A stretch of 64,000 nucleotides of DNA from DAOUKH01 sp964291475 (GCA_964291475.2 OZ220078.1:1-64000); one strand, 5' to 3'; shown: positions 16,444 to 25,372, counted from the first letter of the stretch. Numbers and translations: made by a program. The notes: a model not told the origin generated them from the letters alone.

Positions 16444-17373
16444 CTAGATGGCGGGGATGACGTCCTGGGCCAAGGCTTCGATCTGTTCGATCTCGTCGAA
16501 GATCGGATGCAGCAGCAGCATATCCGGCTGTAGGCCGGCCACCTCCGCGACGCGGTCCACGCACTCCTGGATGCCACCGGAAACCACGACCTCTTCGTCG
16601 AGGGAGAATCCTTCGTACACCCGGGCGAGCCACGCACCCGCGCGGCGCTTGGCGCGGGCCTCGTCGCGATCTAGTCCGACGTAGATGCGTTTGGCGATCG
16701 CGAAGGAGGCGGGGTCGCGGCCGGCATCTTCGCAATAGTTGCGCAGCAACCGGACGTTGCCGGCGAAGGCCTTTGTAGTGGAGATGCCGGCGCCCATCCA
16801 GCCGTCCGCATGGCCGACGGCACGCCGCAAGGCGTTTGGGTGGCCGCCACCGAACCAGAGCGGCGGACGGGGCTGCTGGAAGGGCTTCGGCTCCATGAGC
16901 ACCCGGTCGGTACTCCAGTAGCGGCCCCGGAACGTGGTGGGCGACGTCGTCCAGAGGGCATTGATCAGCCGCAGCCCTTCGAGGTAGCGACCGACGGCCC
17001 GCGCGGTCGATATTCCGTAGCGAGGATAGAGCCGTTCGGCCGTGCCCAAGCCGACGCCTACGATGAGCCGGCCGCGGCTCATTTGGTCGAGGGAGGCCAG
17101 CTCTCTCGCAAGAAGAATGGGGTTGTACACAGGGCTAATCAGGACCGAAGTACCCAACCGGACCCGCGCGGTAAGGGCGGCGACGTAGCCCAAGAGCACG
17201 ACAGGGTCCAGCACCGGATAGGGGCGCAGGTGCATGTCGGCGACCCAGAGGCTGTCATAGCCAAGCGTTTCCGAACGCCGGGCGAATTCGCCCACAAGCG
17301 CCATATCCACCTTGCCTGAGTCGAAGACCTGGGGCAGGCCCACGCCCCATGCGATGTCTCGTCCCGTGCGCAT
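16444..17373 (-). CDS. LLM-class flavin-dependent oxidoreductase
   Basis: A 309-aa luciferase-like oxidoreductase. Family features are WGVGLPQVFDSG at the N-terminus, GYDSLWVADMHLRP, RVRLGTSVLISPVYNP, GRLIVGVGLGTAERLYPRYG and PRPPLWFGGGHPNALRRA. Many relatives use coenzyme F420, others FMN; sequence alone does not decide. It is transcribed in the same direction as, and 12 bp downstream of, the uracil-DNA glycosylase gene at the tail of the pyrimidine operon, so it may be read from the same transcript. Function within that operon is unclear. Confidence 0.9.
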   Translation of the reverse strand: MRTGRDIAWGVGLPQVFDSGKVDMALVGEFARRSETLGYDSLWVADMHLRPYPVLDPVVLLGYVAALTARVRLGTSVLISPVYNPILLARELASLDQMSRGRLIVGVGLGTAERLYPRYGISTARAVGRYLEGLRLINALWTTSPTTFRGRYWSTDRVLMEPKPFQQPRPPLWFGGGHPNALRRAVGHADGWMGAGISTTKAFAGNVRLLRNYCEDAGRDPASFAIAKRIYVGLDRDEARAKRRAGAWLARVYEGFSLDEEVVVSGGIQECVDRVAEVAGLQPDMLLLHPIFDEIEQIEALAQDVIPAI

Positions 17374-17385
17374 TGAGCGAAGGGC

Positions 17386-18042
17386 CTACAGGTCCAAGGG
17401 CTGGTGTTCGGGAGGGCCTAGGGGCCGGAAGGCGGGGTCGGTGCGGAGGATGACGCCGAGGCGCTCGTAGTCCTTGGCCTGTTGCTCGAAGGGGCGGTTG
17501 GCCATGGCGCGGCCGCTGGGGTGGTAGAGGGGCACGACCTTGGCCCCGCGCCAGGGGACGGCGGTGGCGACGGCGTCCTTGAGCTTGATTCTGTGGGGCT
17601 CGATGAGGTGGAGCGCGTCGAGGGCCCGCACGCCGAGGGTGACGACGTAGGGCGGCTGCACGATGTCGATCATCTCGCGCAGGTAGTTGGAGCAGTTGCG
17701 CAGCTCGGCGTTGGTGGGGCGGTCGTTGCGGCCCTCGGCGTCCTTGGGGTTGCACTGGACGGCGTTGGCGATGAAGAGGTCGCCGCGGCGCAGACCGGCG
17801 TGTTCGAGGAGACGCTGGAAGTTCTCGCCGCTGCGGTCGCCCTGGAAGGGGACGCGGGTGACGGCGGAGCCGAAGCGCCCCGGCGCCTCGCCGATGACGA
17901 AGACGCGGGCCTCGATGCGCCCGTTGAGGGGGCCGAGGACGGCGGAGTTGCGCTCCATGCGGGGGCAGAAGTCGCAGTCGTAGGCGCGCTGGGCGACGTC
18001 GGCGAACCAGATGTACTGCTCTTCGGTTGCGCCGCCGTTCAT
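17386..18042 (-). CDS. Uracil-DNA glycosylase, family 4-like (4Fe-4S)
   Basis: DNA repair enzyme that removes uracil from DNA. The start ATG (18040-18042) lies 8 nt after the carA stop. Four cysteines in family positions, Cys23 and Cys26 (YDCDFCPRM), Cys97 (NAVQCNPK) and Cys117 (LRNCSNYL), indicate a 4Fe-4S cluster. The catalytic/uracil-binding motif GEAPG is at 51-55, and the C-terminal HPSGR motif is present. Length is 218 aa. In the frame as read it is joined to carA because carA is frameshifted; the two are separate genes. A uracil-removal gene at the end of the pyrimidine operon is a plausible functional pairing, though it may be only positional. Confidence 0.92.
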   Translation of the reverse strand: MNGGATEEQYIWFADVAQRAYDCDFCPRMERNSAVLGPLNGRIEARVFVIGEAPGRFGSAVTRVPFQGDRSGENFQRLLEHAGLRRGDLFIANAVQCNPKDAEGRNDRPTNAELRNCSNYLREMIDIVQPPYVVTLGVRALDALHLIEPHRIKLKDAVATAVPWRGAKVVPLYHPSGRAMANRPFEQQAKDYERLGVILRTDPAFRPLGPPEHQPLDL

Positions 18043-18050
18043 GGCCGGGG

Positions 18051-19134
18051 CTAGCGGGCCTCGTCGACCATGTCGAGGAAGCGGTCGAACATCTCGACGT
18101 TGTCGAGGGGGCCGGGGGCGGCCTCGGAGTGGTACTGGATGGTGAGGAGGGGCAGCGAGGTGTGGCGCAGGCCCTCGACGGTGCCGTCGTGGAGGTTGAC
18201 GTGGCTGACCTCGGCCTCGCGGGGCAGCGAGTCGGGGTCGACGGCGTAGCCGTGGTTCTGGGCGGTGATGTAGACGCGGCCCGTGGCGTTGTCGCGGACG
18301 GGGTGGTTGCCGCCTCGGTGGCCGAACTTGAGCTTGTAGGTGGTGCCCCCCTAGGGCGTGGGCGATGACCTGGTGCCCCAGGCAGATGCCCATGATGGGC
18401 CGCCGCCCCAGGATGGTCTTGGTGCTGGCGATCATGTAGTCGAGGGGGGCGGGGTCGCCGGGGCCGGGGGAGAGGAGGATGCCGTCGGGGTTGGCGGCGA
18501 GGATCTCCTCGCCGGTGGTGGAGGCGGGGACGGTGGCGACGTCACAGCCCCGCGCCCGGAGCAGGCGCAGGATGTTGTGCTTGACGCCCATATCCACGAC
18601 GGTGATGCGGCGCCGGGGGCGGTCGCCGCCGCTCCACGGCTCGCCCTGTTCGGCCATGACCGACCGGACGTAGTCCTGTTCGTCGTAGGACGGGCTGTCC
18701 CGCAGGACCTTCAGCGCCTCGTCGGGCGTGGCCTCGGAGGTGAGCACGCCCATCATGACGCCGCGGTTGCGGAGTCGGCGGGTGAGCGCCCGGGTATCGA
18801 CGCCGGCGAGGCCGGGGATGCCTTCGGCCGCCAGGTACTCGTGCACCGTCATCTCGTTCCGCTGGTGGCTGGGGCGGTCGCAGTGGTGGCGGACGACGAA
18901 GCCGCGGACCTGGATGCGGCGGGACTCGACGTCGGCGCGGTTGACGCCGTAGTTGCCGATCATCGGGTAGGTGGGGGTGACGATCTGGCCGGCGTAGGAG
19001 GGATCGGTGAGGATCTCCTGATAACCGGTCATGCTGGTGTTGAAGACGACCTCGCCGACGGAGGTCGCCTTTGCGCCGAAGGCGTCGCCGCGAAAGACCG
19101 CGCCGTCTTCCAGCGCCAGGAATGCTTCAGCCAC
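18051..19134 (-). CDS. carA: Carbamoyl-phosphate synthase small subunit (frameshifted at 18346-18351)
   Basis: Glutaminase subunit that supplies ammonia for carbamoyl phosphate synthesis in the pyrimidine and arginine pathways. GTG at 19132-19134 follows AGGAGG by 9 nt and overlaps the end of pyrC by 8 bp. The N-terminal domain starts AFLALEDGAVFRGDAFG. The glutamine amidotransferase core shows LLSPGPGDP and GICLGHQVIAHALGG with the nucleophile Cys. The frame then breaks in a run of six C (plus strand). Removing one base gives TTYKLKFGHRGGNHP and a normal ending FLDMVDEAR with a stop at 18051-18053, about 360 aa. An indel in such a run in an essential gene is most likely a sequencing error. 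carB, the large subunit, is not in the window. Confidence 0.93.
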
Positions 19135-20493
19135 GGATCACTGCCTCCTGTCGTTCGTCGTGCACGATGACGCCGCCGCTGAGGGTCGCGACCACGCGTC
19201 CTTTCAGGCGTTGCCCGGCGAGCGGGGTGTTCTTGCCGAGCGACGCGAATGCCTGGGGGTCGACGGTCCACTCCTGATCGAGGTCGGCGAGGGTGACGTC
19301 GGCGGGCGCGCCCTTGGTCAGGCGGCCCAAGCGGGCGCCGGGGGCGCCGAGGACGCGGGCGGGGCCGGTGGTGAGCGCGGCGACCATCGTGGGCAGGGGG
19401 ACGCGCCCGGAGTGCACCAGGGTCATGAGCGCGCCGAAGGCGGTCTCGAAGCCGCTGATGCCGTAGGAGGCGACGTCGTACTCGCAGAGCTTGTCGACGG
19501 TGGCGTGCGGGGCGTGGTCGGTGGCGATGGCGTCGATGGAGCCGTCGGCCAGGCCCTCGATCAGGGCCTCGACGTGGGTGCGGGGACGCAGCGGCGGGTT
19601 GACCTTGGTGTTGGTGTCGTAGGCCGCGGCCGGGCCGGAGGGCCGGTTGACGGCGCACCGTGGAGGTTGCGGTCGCCGGCGACCCACTCGTCGGTAAGGG
19701 TGAGGTGGTGGGGGGCGACCTCGGCGGTGATGGGGCTGCCGCGTTCCTTGGCCCGCCGTACGAGGTCGAGCCCGCCGAGGGTGCTCATATGGGAGGCGTG
19801 GAAGTGGCCGCCGGTGAGCTCGGCGAGCTGGATGCCGCGGGCGACCATGGCGTCCTCGGCGGCGGCGGGCTGTCCACGGAGTCCGAGGCGCGTCGAGACG
19901 TGTCCCTCGTGCATGGCGCAGCCGACGTAGGTCGGCTCCTCGCAGTGGTCCATGATGGGCGCGCCGAGGGTCTTGGCGTAGGCGAGGGCGCTGCGGAGGA
20001 GGCCCGGCGTGAGCACCGGGCTGCCGTCGTCGGAGAAGGCGACCGCGCCGCCCTCGGCGAGCTCGGCCATCTCGACGAGCTCCGCGCCCTTCCTTCCCTT
20101 GGAGACGGCGGCGACGGGCAGGACGCGCACCGCCGCCGATGCGGCGCGGCCCATGACGAAGTCGAGGGTGGCGCGGGAGTCGATGGCGGGGTCGGTGTTG
20201 GGCATGCAGCAGATGGTGGTGAAGCCGCCCCTTGCCGCGGCCCGCGCGCCGGTGGCGATCGTCTCTTTCTCCTCAAACCCCGGCTCGCGGAGATGGACGT
20301 GGAGGTCGATGAAGCCGGGCATGACGGCGAGGCCGCCCGCGTCGATCACCTCCGCGCCATCCGGCGGCGCGCCAATGCCGCCGAGGGCCGCCTCGACGAC
20401 CACACCGCCGGCGATGAGCAGATCGCCGGTCCCGTCGAGCCCGCTCGCCGGGTCGATGAGGCGTCCGCCGCGGAGGAGGAGTGGGGCGTTCAC
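19127..20493 (-). CDS. pyrC: Dihydroorotase (frameshifted near 19655)
   Basis: Zinc amidohydrolase that closes N-carbamoyl-aspartate to dihydroorotate, third step of pyrimidine synthesis. It starts at ATG 20493, overlapping the pyrB stop (ATGA). The metal site FIDLHVHLREPG (His65, His67) is at residues 61-72. GFTTICCMPNTDP, DHCEEPTYVG and HASHMSTLGG follow. The frame breaks after GDRNLHG. One base added there restores AAAYDTNTKVNPPLR and the DAIATDHAPHA metal/catalytic segment, ending at 19127. The restored length is about 455 aa, as expected for the long bacterial type. The gene order pyrR-pyrB-pyrC-carA is the standard pyr operon. Confidence 0.94.
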
Positions 20494-21500
20494 TCGCCGC
20501 GCTCCCCGGAGGCGAGCAGGTAGAGGAGGGCCATGCGGACGGCGACGCCGTTGGTGACCTGGGTCTCGATGAGGGAGCGGGCCCCATAGGCGAGCCCGTG
20601 GCTGATCTCGATGCCCTCGTTCATGGGGCCGGGGTGCATCACCATCGCGCCGGGCTTGGCGCGCCGCATTCGCTCTTCGTTCACCTGATAGAAGCGGACG
20701 TACTCGCGGAGCGTGGAGAGGAGGCCGGCGCTCTGGCGCTCCTTCTGGATGCGGAGGGCCATCACGACGTCGGCGCCGTCGAGGGCGCGGTTGATGTCGG
20801 TCTCGACGGAGAGGAAGCCGGAGTCGCCAGGGTCGAAGGCGGTGATGGCGTCGAAGGGGAGGAGGGTGGGCGGGCCGCAGAGGACGACCGACGCGCCGAG
20901 CTTCTGAAGTCCCCAGAGGTTGGAGCGGGCGACGCGGCTGTGGAGCACGTCGCCGACGATGGCGACGCGGAGGCCGTCAATGGCCCCGAGCCGCTCGCGG
21001 ATGGTGAAGAGATCGAGGAGGGCCTGACTGGGGTGGGCGTGCGCGCCGTCGCCGCCGTTGATGACCTTGACGCCGGTGTTCCGGGCGATGACGTGAGGAG
21101 CGCCGGAGAAGCCGCTCCGCACGATGAGCACGTCCGCTCCCATGGCCTCCAGGGTGCGGGCGGTATCGACGAGCGACTCGCCCTTGACGCGGCTGCTGTC
21201 GGAGGCGGAGATGTTGATGACGTCGGCGCTCATGATCTTGCCGGCGTGCTCGAAGGAGGCCCGCGTCCGCGTGCTGGGCTCGGCGAAGAGGGTGATGACG
21301 GTGCGGCCCCGCAGGGTCGGCACCTTGCGGATCTCCCGACCCAGTACCTCGCGCATCGCTTCCGCCGTCTCGATGACGCCCTCGATCTCGTCACGGGTGA
21401 AGTCGTCGAGGTCGAGGATGTGGCGGCGGGGAGCGTCGAACGCCGCCGGCGGCGAGGGTTCGGCCACCTGCGTCTCGGAGCGGTCTTCGGTCATGGTCAT
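20490..21500 (-). CDS. pyrB: Aspartate carbamoyltransferase catalytic subunit
   Basis: Joins carbamoyl phosphate to aspartate, second step of pyrimidine synthesis. Length is 336 aa; both ends overlap their neighbours by ATGA (with pyrR and pyrC), a tightly coupled operon. The carbamoyl-phosphate loop FAEPSTRTRASFE (about 73-85) is canonical, followed by KGESLVDTARTLEAMG, GDGAHAHPSQALLD (the HPSQ motif) and VMHPGPMNEGIEI near the C-terminus. A 20-residue N-terminal extension of low complexity precedes the conserved ILDLDDFT. No regulatory subunit gene (pyrI) is present, as is usual for pyrR-type operons. Confidence 0.97.
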   Translation of the reverse strand: MTMTEDRSETQVAEPSPPAAFDAPRRHILDLDDFTRDEIEGVIETAEAMREVLGREIRKVPTLRGRTVITLFAEPSTRTRASFEHAGKIMSADVINISASDSSRVKGESLVDTARTLEAMGADVLIVRSGFSGAPHVIARNTGVKVINGGDGAHAHPSQALLDLFTIRERLGAIDGLRVAIVGDVLHSRVARSNLWGLQKLGASVVLCGPPTLLPFDAITAFDPGDSGFLSVETDINRALDGADVVMALRIQKERQSAGLLSTLREYVRFYQVNEERMRRAKPGAMVMHPGPMNEGIEISHGLAYGARSLIETQVTNGVAVRMALLYLLASGERGE

Positions 21501-22066
21501 GCCGAGCTCCTTTCCTGGGCGCCGCGGCGGCCTCTCTCGGGGGTATCGGCGATCACGACGCCGTCCGCGCCGTCCACTTCGTAGACATGGACGCGGACGC
21601 CCTCGTTGCGCGAGGTGGGGATGTTCTTGCCCACGTAGTCGGCGCGGATGGGGAGCTCGCGGTGACCCCGGTCGACGAGGACGGCGAGCTGGATCTGCTT
21701 GGGGCGGCCGAAGTCCATGAGCGCGTCCATGGCGGCGCGGATGCTGCGGCCGGTGTAGAGGACGTCGTCGATGAGGACGACGGTGGTATTGGTGAGGTTG
21801 GCGGGGAGGTCGGTCTTATGGAGCGGCGAGCGGCGGCTGGAGAGGTCGTCGCGGTAGAGGCCGATGTCGAGGGCGCCGACGGGGACGACCGCGCCTTCGA
21901 AGTCGGCGACGTGGTCGGCGAGCCGGCGGGCCAAGGGGAGTCCGCGGGTGAGGACGCCGACGAAGAGGAGGCCCGCTGCGCCGTGGTTGCGCTCGACGAT
22001 CTCGTGGGCGATGCGCACGAGGGCGCGGCGAATGTCCTCGGCGTCGAGGACTTCCTTCTCACGCAT
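21497..22066 (-). CDS. pyrR: Bifunctional pyr operon RNA-binding regulator / uracil phosphoribosyltransferase
   Basis: PyrR binds UMP or UTP and the leader RNA to switch off pyr transcription, and often has weak uracil phosphoribosyltransferase activity. The start MREKEVLDAEDI at 22066 is chosen because the open frame further upstream runs through the leader terminator; a GAGG lies six bases before this ATG. The PRPP motif VVLIDDVLYTGRSIRAAMDAL is intact, and RSPLHKTDLPAN is the typical flexible loop. Length is 189 aa. It is the first gene of the operon, directly downstream of a terminator hairpin and a PyrR-box, so it is autoregulated. Confidence 0.95.
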   Translation of the reverse strand: MREKEVLDAEDIRRALVRIAHEIVERNHGAAGLLFVGVLTRGLPLARRLADHVADFEGAVVPVGALDIGLYRDDLSSRRSPLHKTDLPANLTNTTVVLIDDVLYTGRSIRAAMDALMDFGRPKQIQLAVLVDRGHRELPIRADYVGKNIPTSRNEGVRVHVYEVDGADGVVIADTPERGRRGAQERSSA

Positions 22067-22078
22067 GGCGGGCCTCAC

Positions 22079-22111
22079 AAGAAAAGACCTCCGGTCCGGG
22101 CCGGAGGCCTT
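22079..22111 (-). terminator. Intrinsic terminator (attenuator) in the pyr leader
   Basis: On the transcript, AAGGCCTCCGG pairs with CCGGAGGTCTT over 11 bp (one G-U) around a 6-base loop, followed directly by TTTTCTT. It ends about 12 nt before pyrR, so it must be prevented for the operon to be expressed. This is the attenuator expected in PyrR-controlled operons. Confidence 0.85.
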
Positions 22112-22168
22112 CTTCAAGCCGATGTGGAGGAGCGCCGCTAAACGCTCGGTTCGTTGCGTACCGCATTG

Positions 22169-22203
22169 CTTCCCTTGTCAGCCTCGCGGGACCGACTTAA
22201 AGG
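22169..22203 (-). promoter_or_regulatory. PyrR-binding RNA element in the pyr leader
   Basis: The leader RNA contains GUCCCGCGAGGCUGACAAGG (minus strand, about 22174-22195), which matches the conserved PyrR-binding loop pattern GUCC-N-G-N-GAGGCU followed by AAGG. It lies about 60 nt upstream of the terminator hairpin, the layout in which PyrR with UMP stabilises an anti-antiterminator and termination follows. Confidence 0.85.
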
Positions 22204-22231
22204 CGCGGAGCTTGTGTCTGTTTCGGGTGGA

Positions 22232-22260
22232 ATAGTAGCACGCGGAGGCCGCGGGCGGAA
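22232..22260 (-). promoter_or_regulatory. Probable pyr operon promoter
   Basis: On the minus strand TTCCGC (22255-22260), 17 bp, TACTAT (22232-22237). The -10 is good and the -35 is weak. A start near 22225 would give a leader of about 160 nt that contains both the PyrR element and the attenuator. Confidence 0.5.
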
Positions 22261-22320
22261 GCCCTCGCGCCGGGATGGGTGAGGAGGGTGACGGGCTTGG
22301 ATGGCCTCTGGCGGCTGTAG

Positions 22321-22440
22321 GGGGCCCCTCATCTCAATCTTCTCCCGTGGGGAGAAGAGGGAAGACCTCCCGGCCCCGCCCCTCCGACGCGCCTTCGGCG
22401 CGTGCCCTCTCTCAAATCTCCCCCAAAGGGGGAGAGGGAA
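22321..22440 (+). repeat. Dispersed ~120-bp hairpin repeat, full copy
   Basis: Begins GGGGCCCCTCATCTCAATCT, then a perfect hairpin CTTCTCCC-GTG-GGGAGAAG, a middle GACGCGCC-TTC-GGCGCG hairpin and a final CTCCCCC-AAA-GGGGGAG hairpin. It lies between the pyr leader and the 3' end of the CoA-transferase gene. The rest of 22261-22538 contains nothing else recognisable. Confidence 0.85.
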
Positions 22441-22538
22441 GAACCACCCCGCTCCGCCCGCTTCCCAACCATCGGCGGCAGTTGTGCAAAGGGCTCCAGG
22501 GGAGAGAGGCTTAGGGGCGGGCACCCGCAAGGGCAGCC

Positions 22539-23705
22539 CTAGACGACTGAGCCGGTGGCGAGGAGGGCGTCGATTTCGGGGGGCAAGTAGCCTGCCGAGG
22601 CGAGGATGTCGTGGGTGTAGTCGCCGAGCTTGGGTTCGATGCGCTCGATGGCGGATGGGGTGCCGCCGAACTTGGTCATCGGGGCGACCTGGCGGGCGCG
22701 CTCTCCTGAAGGGCGCTGGTAGTCGGCGAATGCGCCGCGGCTCTGGAAGTGGGGGTCTTGGGCGAGCTCGCCGATCTCGTAGACCGGGGCGACGCAGCAG
22801 TCGGCGGGCATGAGGTCGGCAACCCACTCATCGCGGCTGCGGGTGCGGAAGATGGCCGTGAAGGCGGCGCGCATCTCGTCGATGCGGCTGCCGTCGTACT
22901 GGTGCTCGATGAAGTCCTTGCGGCCCAGGGCCCGGCAGAGGTTGGCGTAGAAGTAGGGCTCGACCGCGCCGACGCTGACGTACTTGCCGTCCTTGGTCTC
23001 GTAGGTGTCGTACCAGGCGTACTTGCGGAGCGTCATCTCGGAGCCGCGGGTGACGGGGGCGCCGGACTCGTGCTCCATCTCGAACCAGCGGTGGACGAGG
23101 TTGAGGAGGCCGTCGGTTGCGCCGGCGTCGACGAACTGGCCGCGTCCGGTACGTCCGCGGGCGATGATCGCGGCGAGGATGCCGATGACGCCTTGCATGC
23201 CGCCCCCGGCGGCGTCGCCGACGGTGCCGGCGGGATGGGGCTTGTGGCCGGGGTCCCCGTTCAGGGCGGCGAGCCCGGCGAGGGCCTGGTAGTTGATGTC
23301 GTGGCCCGCGTAGCCGGCGTAGGGGCCGGTCGCGCCGTAGCCGGTCATGGAGCAGTAGACGAGGCGGGGGTTCACCGTGGCCATCGTCTCGTAGTCGATG
23401 CCGAGTCGTTTGGGCGTGCCGGGACGGAAGCCGACGCCCATCGCGTCGGCGGTGGCGGCGAGGCGGTGGAGGACGGCGCGGCCGGTCTCGCTCTTCAGGT
23501 CGAGACCGATGACACGGGTGTTGCGGCGGAGGCTGTAGGTGCGCGAGTCGTCGGCGGGGAGGGCGGCGCGGCGGGCGGCGCTCGGAGCGGGCTCGGCGAC
23601 ACGGATGACGTCGGCGCCCATGTCGGCGAGGATGCGCGAGCAGTGGCCGCCGGGCCCGACTCGGGCCAAGTCTAGATAGCGGACGCCCTGGAGCGCGCCT
23701 GGCAC
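22539..23705 (-). CDS. CaiB/BaiF CoA-transferase family protein, alpha-methylacyl-CoA racemase-like
   Basis: Family III CoA-transferase fold, 388 aa. The start ATG 23705 begins MPGALQGVRYLDLARVGPGG. Asp164 in TVGDAAGGGM is the conserved family acid. The stretch GYAGHDINYQALAGL with His135, together with Asp164, is the catalytic pair pattern of alpha-methylacyl-CoA racemases, so epimerisation of 2-methylacyl-CoA is more likely than CoA transfer. DSRTYSLRRNTRVIGLDLK and the C-terminal DYTHDILASAGYL are typical. It would act in branched-chain or steroid side-chain acyl-CoA metabolism together with the acyl-CoA dehydrogenase and crotonase of the window; this link is inferred. Confidence 0.9.
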   Translation of the reverse strand: MPGALQGVRYLDLARVGPGGHCSRILADMGADVIRVAEPAPSAARRAALPADDSRTYSLRRNTRVIGLDLKSETGRAVLHRLAATADAMGVGFRPGTPKRLGIDYETMATVNPRLVYCSMTGYGATGPYAGYAGHDINYQALAGLAALNGDPGHKPHPAGTVGDAAGGGMQGVIGILAAIIARGRTGRGQFVDAGATDGLLNLVHRWFEMEHESGAPVTRGSEMTLRKYAWYDTYETKDGKYVSVGAVEPYFYANLCRALGRKDFIEHQYDGSRIDEMRAAFTAIFRTRSRDEWVADLMPADCCVAPVYEIGELAQDPHFQSRGAFADYQRPSGERARQVAPMTKFGGTPSAIERIEPKLGDYTHDILASAGYLPPEIDALLATGSVV

Positions 23706-23724
23706 GCCGTCGCCGCCGCGGTCC

Positions 23725-24399
23725 CTAGCCGCGCTTGGGCAGCTGCGGAATCAGCCAGGAGAGGTAGGCGTCCTCGCTGCGGGTCTGCATGAAGACCCTT
23801 CCCGTCCCGCTGTAGGTGGCGACGAGGCCCTCACCGCTGAAGAAGGTGGACTTGAGCCCACCGACACGGCGGACGTTGTAGTCGACGGTCCCGTCGAAGG
23901 CGACCATGTGGCCGGTGTCGATGGTGTAGCTCTCGCCGGGGTTGAGGGTGATCTCGTGGATGCCGCCGTAGCTGCTGAGGAAGAGGTCGCCCATGCCGGA
24001 GGCCTTGATCAGGAAGAGGCCCTCTTTCGAGAAGAAGGCCTTGGCGCCGCCCCACGAGGTGTCGACATCGATCTCGGGCGAGGACGCCATGTAGGAGCCC
24101 GACTGCACGTAGACCGTCTCGCCGTTCAGGCGGAGGTGGACGATGTCGCCGGGGAGGGCGGGGGCGAGCATGACCTCGCCGGGGCCGCTCTCGGCGGCGA
24201 AGGTGTTCTGGAAGAAGCTCTCGCCGCCCAGCATGGAGCGTTTGAGGCCGCCGAAGAGGCCGCCGCGCGCTTCGGTCTTGATCTCGATGGTGTCCGACAT
24301 GGCGACCATGGCGCCGGACTCGGCGACGATCGACTCGCCTTGCCGCAGAGACACCTTGGCGAGCGCGTACGACGGTTGGTAGAGAATCTCGTGCTCCAT
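23725..24399 (-). CDS. AIM24 / TIGR00266-type protein
   Basis: A 224-aa beta-rich protein of the AIM24 (DUF124) family, with no enzymatic function established. The start ATG 24397-24399 follows AAGGAGGAA closely. Family features are LAKVSLRQGESIVAESGAMVAM, RGGLFGGLKRSMLGGESFF, LAPALPGDIVHLRLNGE and GGLKSTFFSGEGLVATYSG. No signal peptide or membrane span is present, so it is probably cytosolic. It is divergent from the SDR gene at 24576, with a 176-bp intergenic region holding the SDR promoter and a possible minus-strand -10 (CATAAT, 24466-24471). Confidence 0.93.
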   Translation of the reverse strand: MEHEILYQPSYALAKVSLRQGESIVAESGAMVAMSDTIEIKTEARGGLFGGLKRSMLGGESFFQNTFAAESGPGEVMLAPALPGDIVHLRLNGETVYVQSGSYMASSPEIDVDTSWGGAKAFFSKEGLFLIKASGMGDLFLSSYGGIHEITLNPGESYTIDTGHMVAFDGTVDYNVRRVGGLKSTFFSGEGLVATYSGTGRVFMQTRSEDAYLSWLIPQLPKRG

Positions 24400-24497
24400 G
24401 CTTCCTCCTTGGCGCCGCACACGGCGGCGGGTGCGGTCTCGCCGCTTCGTTGAAGTCCTTCTTCCATTATGTACTACGCGTCCTAGCACTCCGCCGG

Positions 24498-24526
24498 TTG
24501 CTGCCCGCCTTTCCGCCGCCTATAGT
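24498..24526 (+). promoter_or_regulatory. Sigma70-type promoter for the SDR pair
   Basis: TTGCTG (24498-24503), 17-bp spacer, TATAGT (24521-24526); expected start near 24533, giving a leader of about 43 nt before GTG 24576. Confidence 0.65.
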
Positions 24527-24575
24527 GCCTGCGGTCGCGGGCAGCTCTATTCGCCCGCGCGTTCGGAGGAGAGAC

Positions 24576-25349
24576 GTGCCGAAGCTACTGGAAGGAAAGA
24601 TCGCGCTGGTGACCGGCGGGGCGTCGGGCATCGGACGCGCCACGGCGGGCATCTTCGCCCGCGAGGGCGCCAAGGTGGTCGTCGCCGATGTGCTCGAAGA
24701 GGGCGGGGCGGAGACGGCCCGGATGATCGAGGACGCGGGCGGCGAGGCGTCGTTCGCGCGCTGCGACGTGACCGACCCCGCCTCGGTGGAGGCGCTGGTC
24801 AAGGGCGTCGTCGAACTGCATGGCCGGCTCGATTGCGCGTTCAACAACGCCGGCATCGAGGGAGACCCCTACGCCCGCGTTGGGGACAACGAGATCGAGA
24901 ATTTCGACCGCATCATCGGCGTCAACCTGAAGGGCGTGTTTCTCTGCATGAAGTACGAACTACCGGTGATGCTGGAGCAGGGCGGGGGCGCCATCGTCAA
25001 CACCGGTTCGTCGTCGGGGATCAGCGCCGTGCCCGGCATGGCGGTGTACAGCGCCTCGAAGGGCGGCGTCCTCCAGCTGACGAAGGCGGCCGCGGTGGAA
25101 TACGCCCGCAGCGGGATCCGCATCAACGCGGTCTGTCCCGGGGGTGTGGACACGCCGATGGTGGCCCGGATCTCAGCGCAGGGAACGGACGAACTCCGCG
25201 AGCAGTTCATGATGCAGCCGCGCATCTCCCGGGGGCACCTCGGCGCGCCGAGCGAGATCGGCGAGGCGGTGGCCTGGCTCGCTTCGGACCAGGCGTCGTT
25301 CATCACGGGCCACTGCATGTCCGTCGACGGCGGCCTGACCGCACAGTAG
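24576..25349 (+). CDS. Short-chain dehydrogenase/reductase (SDR)
   Basis: Classical SDR of 257 aa, NAD(P)-dependent oxidoreductase. GTG 24576 is chosen over upstream starts because GGAGGAGA lies five bases before it and the protein then begins PKLLEGKIALVTGG. The cofactor loop is TGGASGIG, followed by NNAG, the catalytic Ser in NTGSSSG and YSASK. The acidic end of the second strand (VVADVL) favours NAD(H). ITGHCMSVDGG near the end is the standard C-terminal motif. It forms a pair with the next SDR (gap 23 bp), sharing a promoter at 24498-24526. Substrate unknown. Confidence 0.93.
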   Translation: MPKLLEGKIALVTGGASGIGRATAGIFAREGAKVVVADVLEEGGAETARMIEDAGGEASFARCDVTDPASVEALVKGVVELHGRLDCAFNNAGIEGDPYARVGDNEIENFDRIIGVNLKGVFLCMKYELPVMLEQGGGAIVNTGSSSGISAVPGMAVYSASKGGVLQLTKAAAVEYARSGIRINAVCPGGVDTPMVARISAQGTDELREQFMMQPRISRGHLGAPSEIGEAVAWLASDQASFITGHCMSVDGGLTAQ

Positions 25350-25372
25350 CGCGACGCCCAAGGAGCAACGAC

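Noticed and set aside
17386..19134. CarA-uracil-DNA glycosylase fusion protein
   Set aside because: The join comes from a one-base change in a C run; the other frame gives a normal CarA ending with its own stop at 18051, 8 bp before the glycosylase ATG.
22084..22117. Longer PyrR beginning at 22117
   Set aside because: The extra residues come from the leader terminator hairpin.
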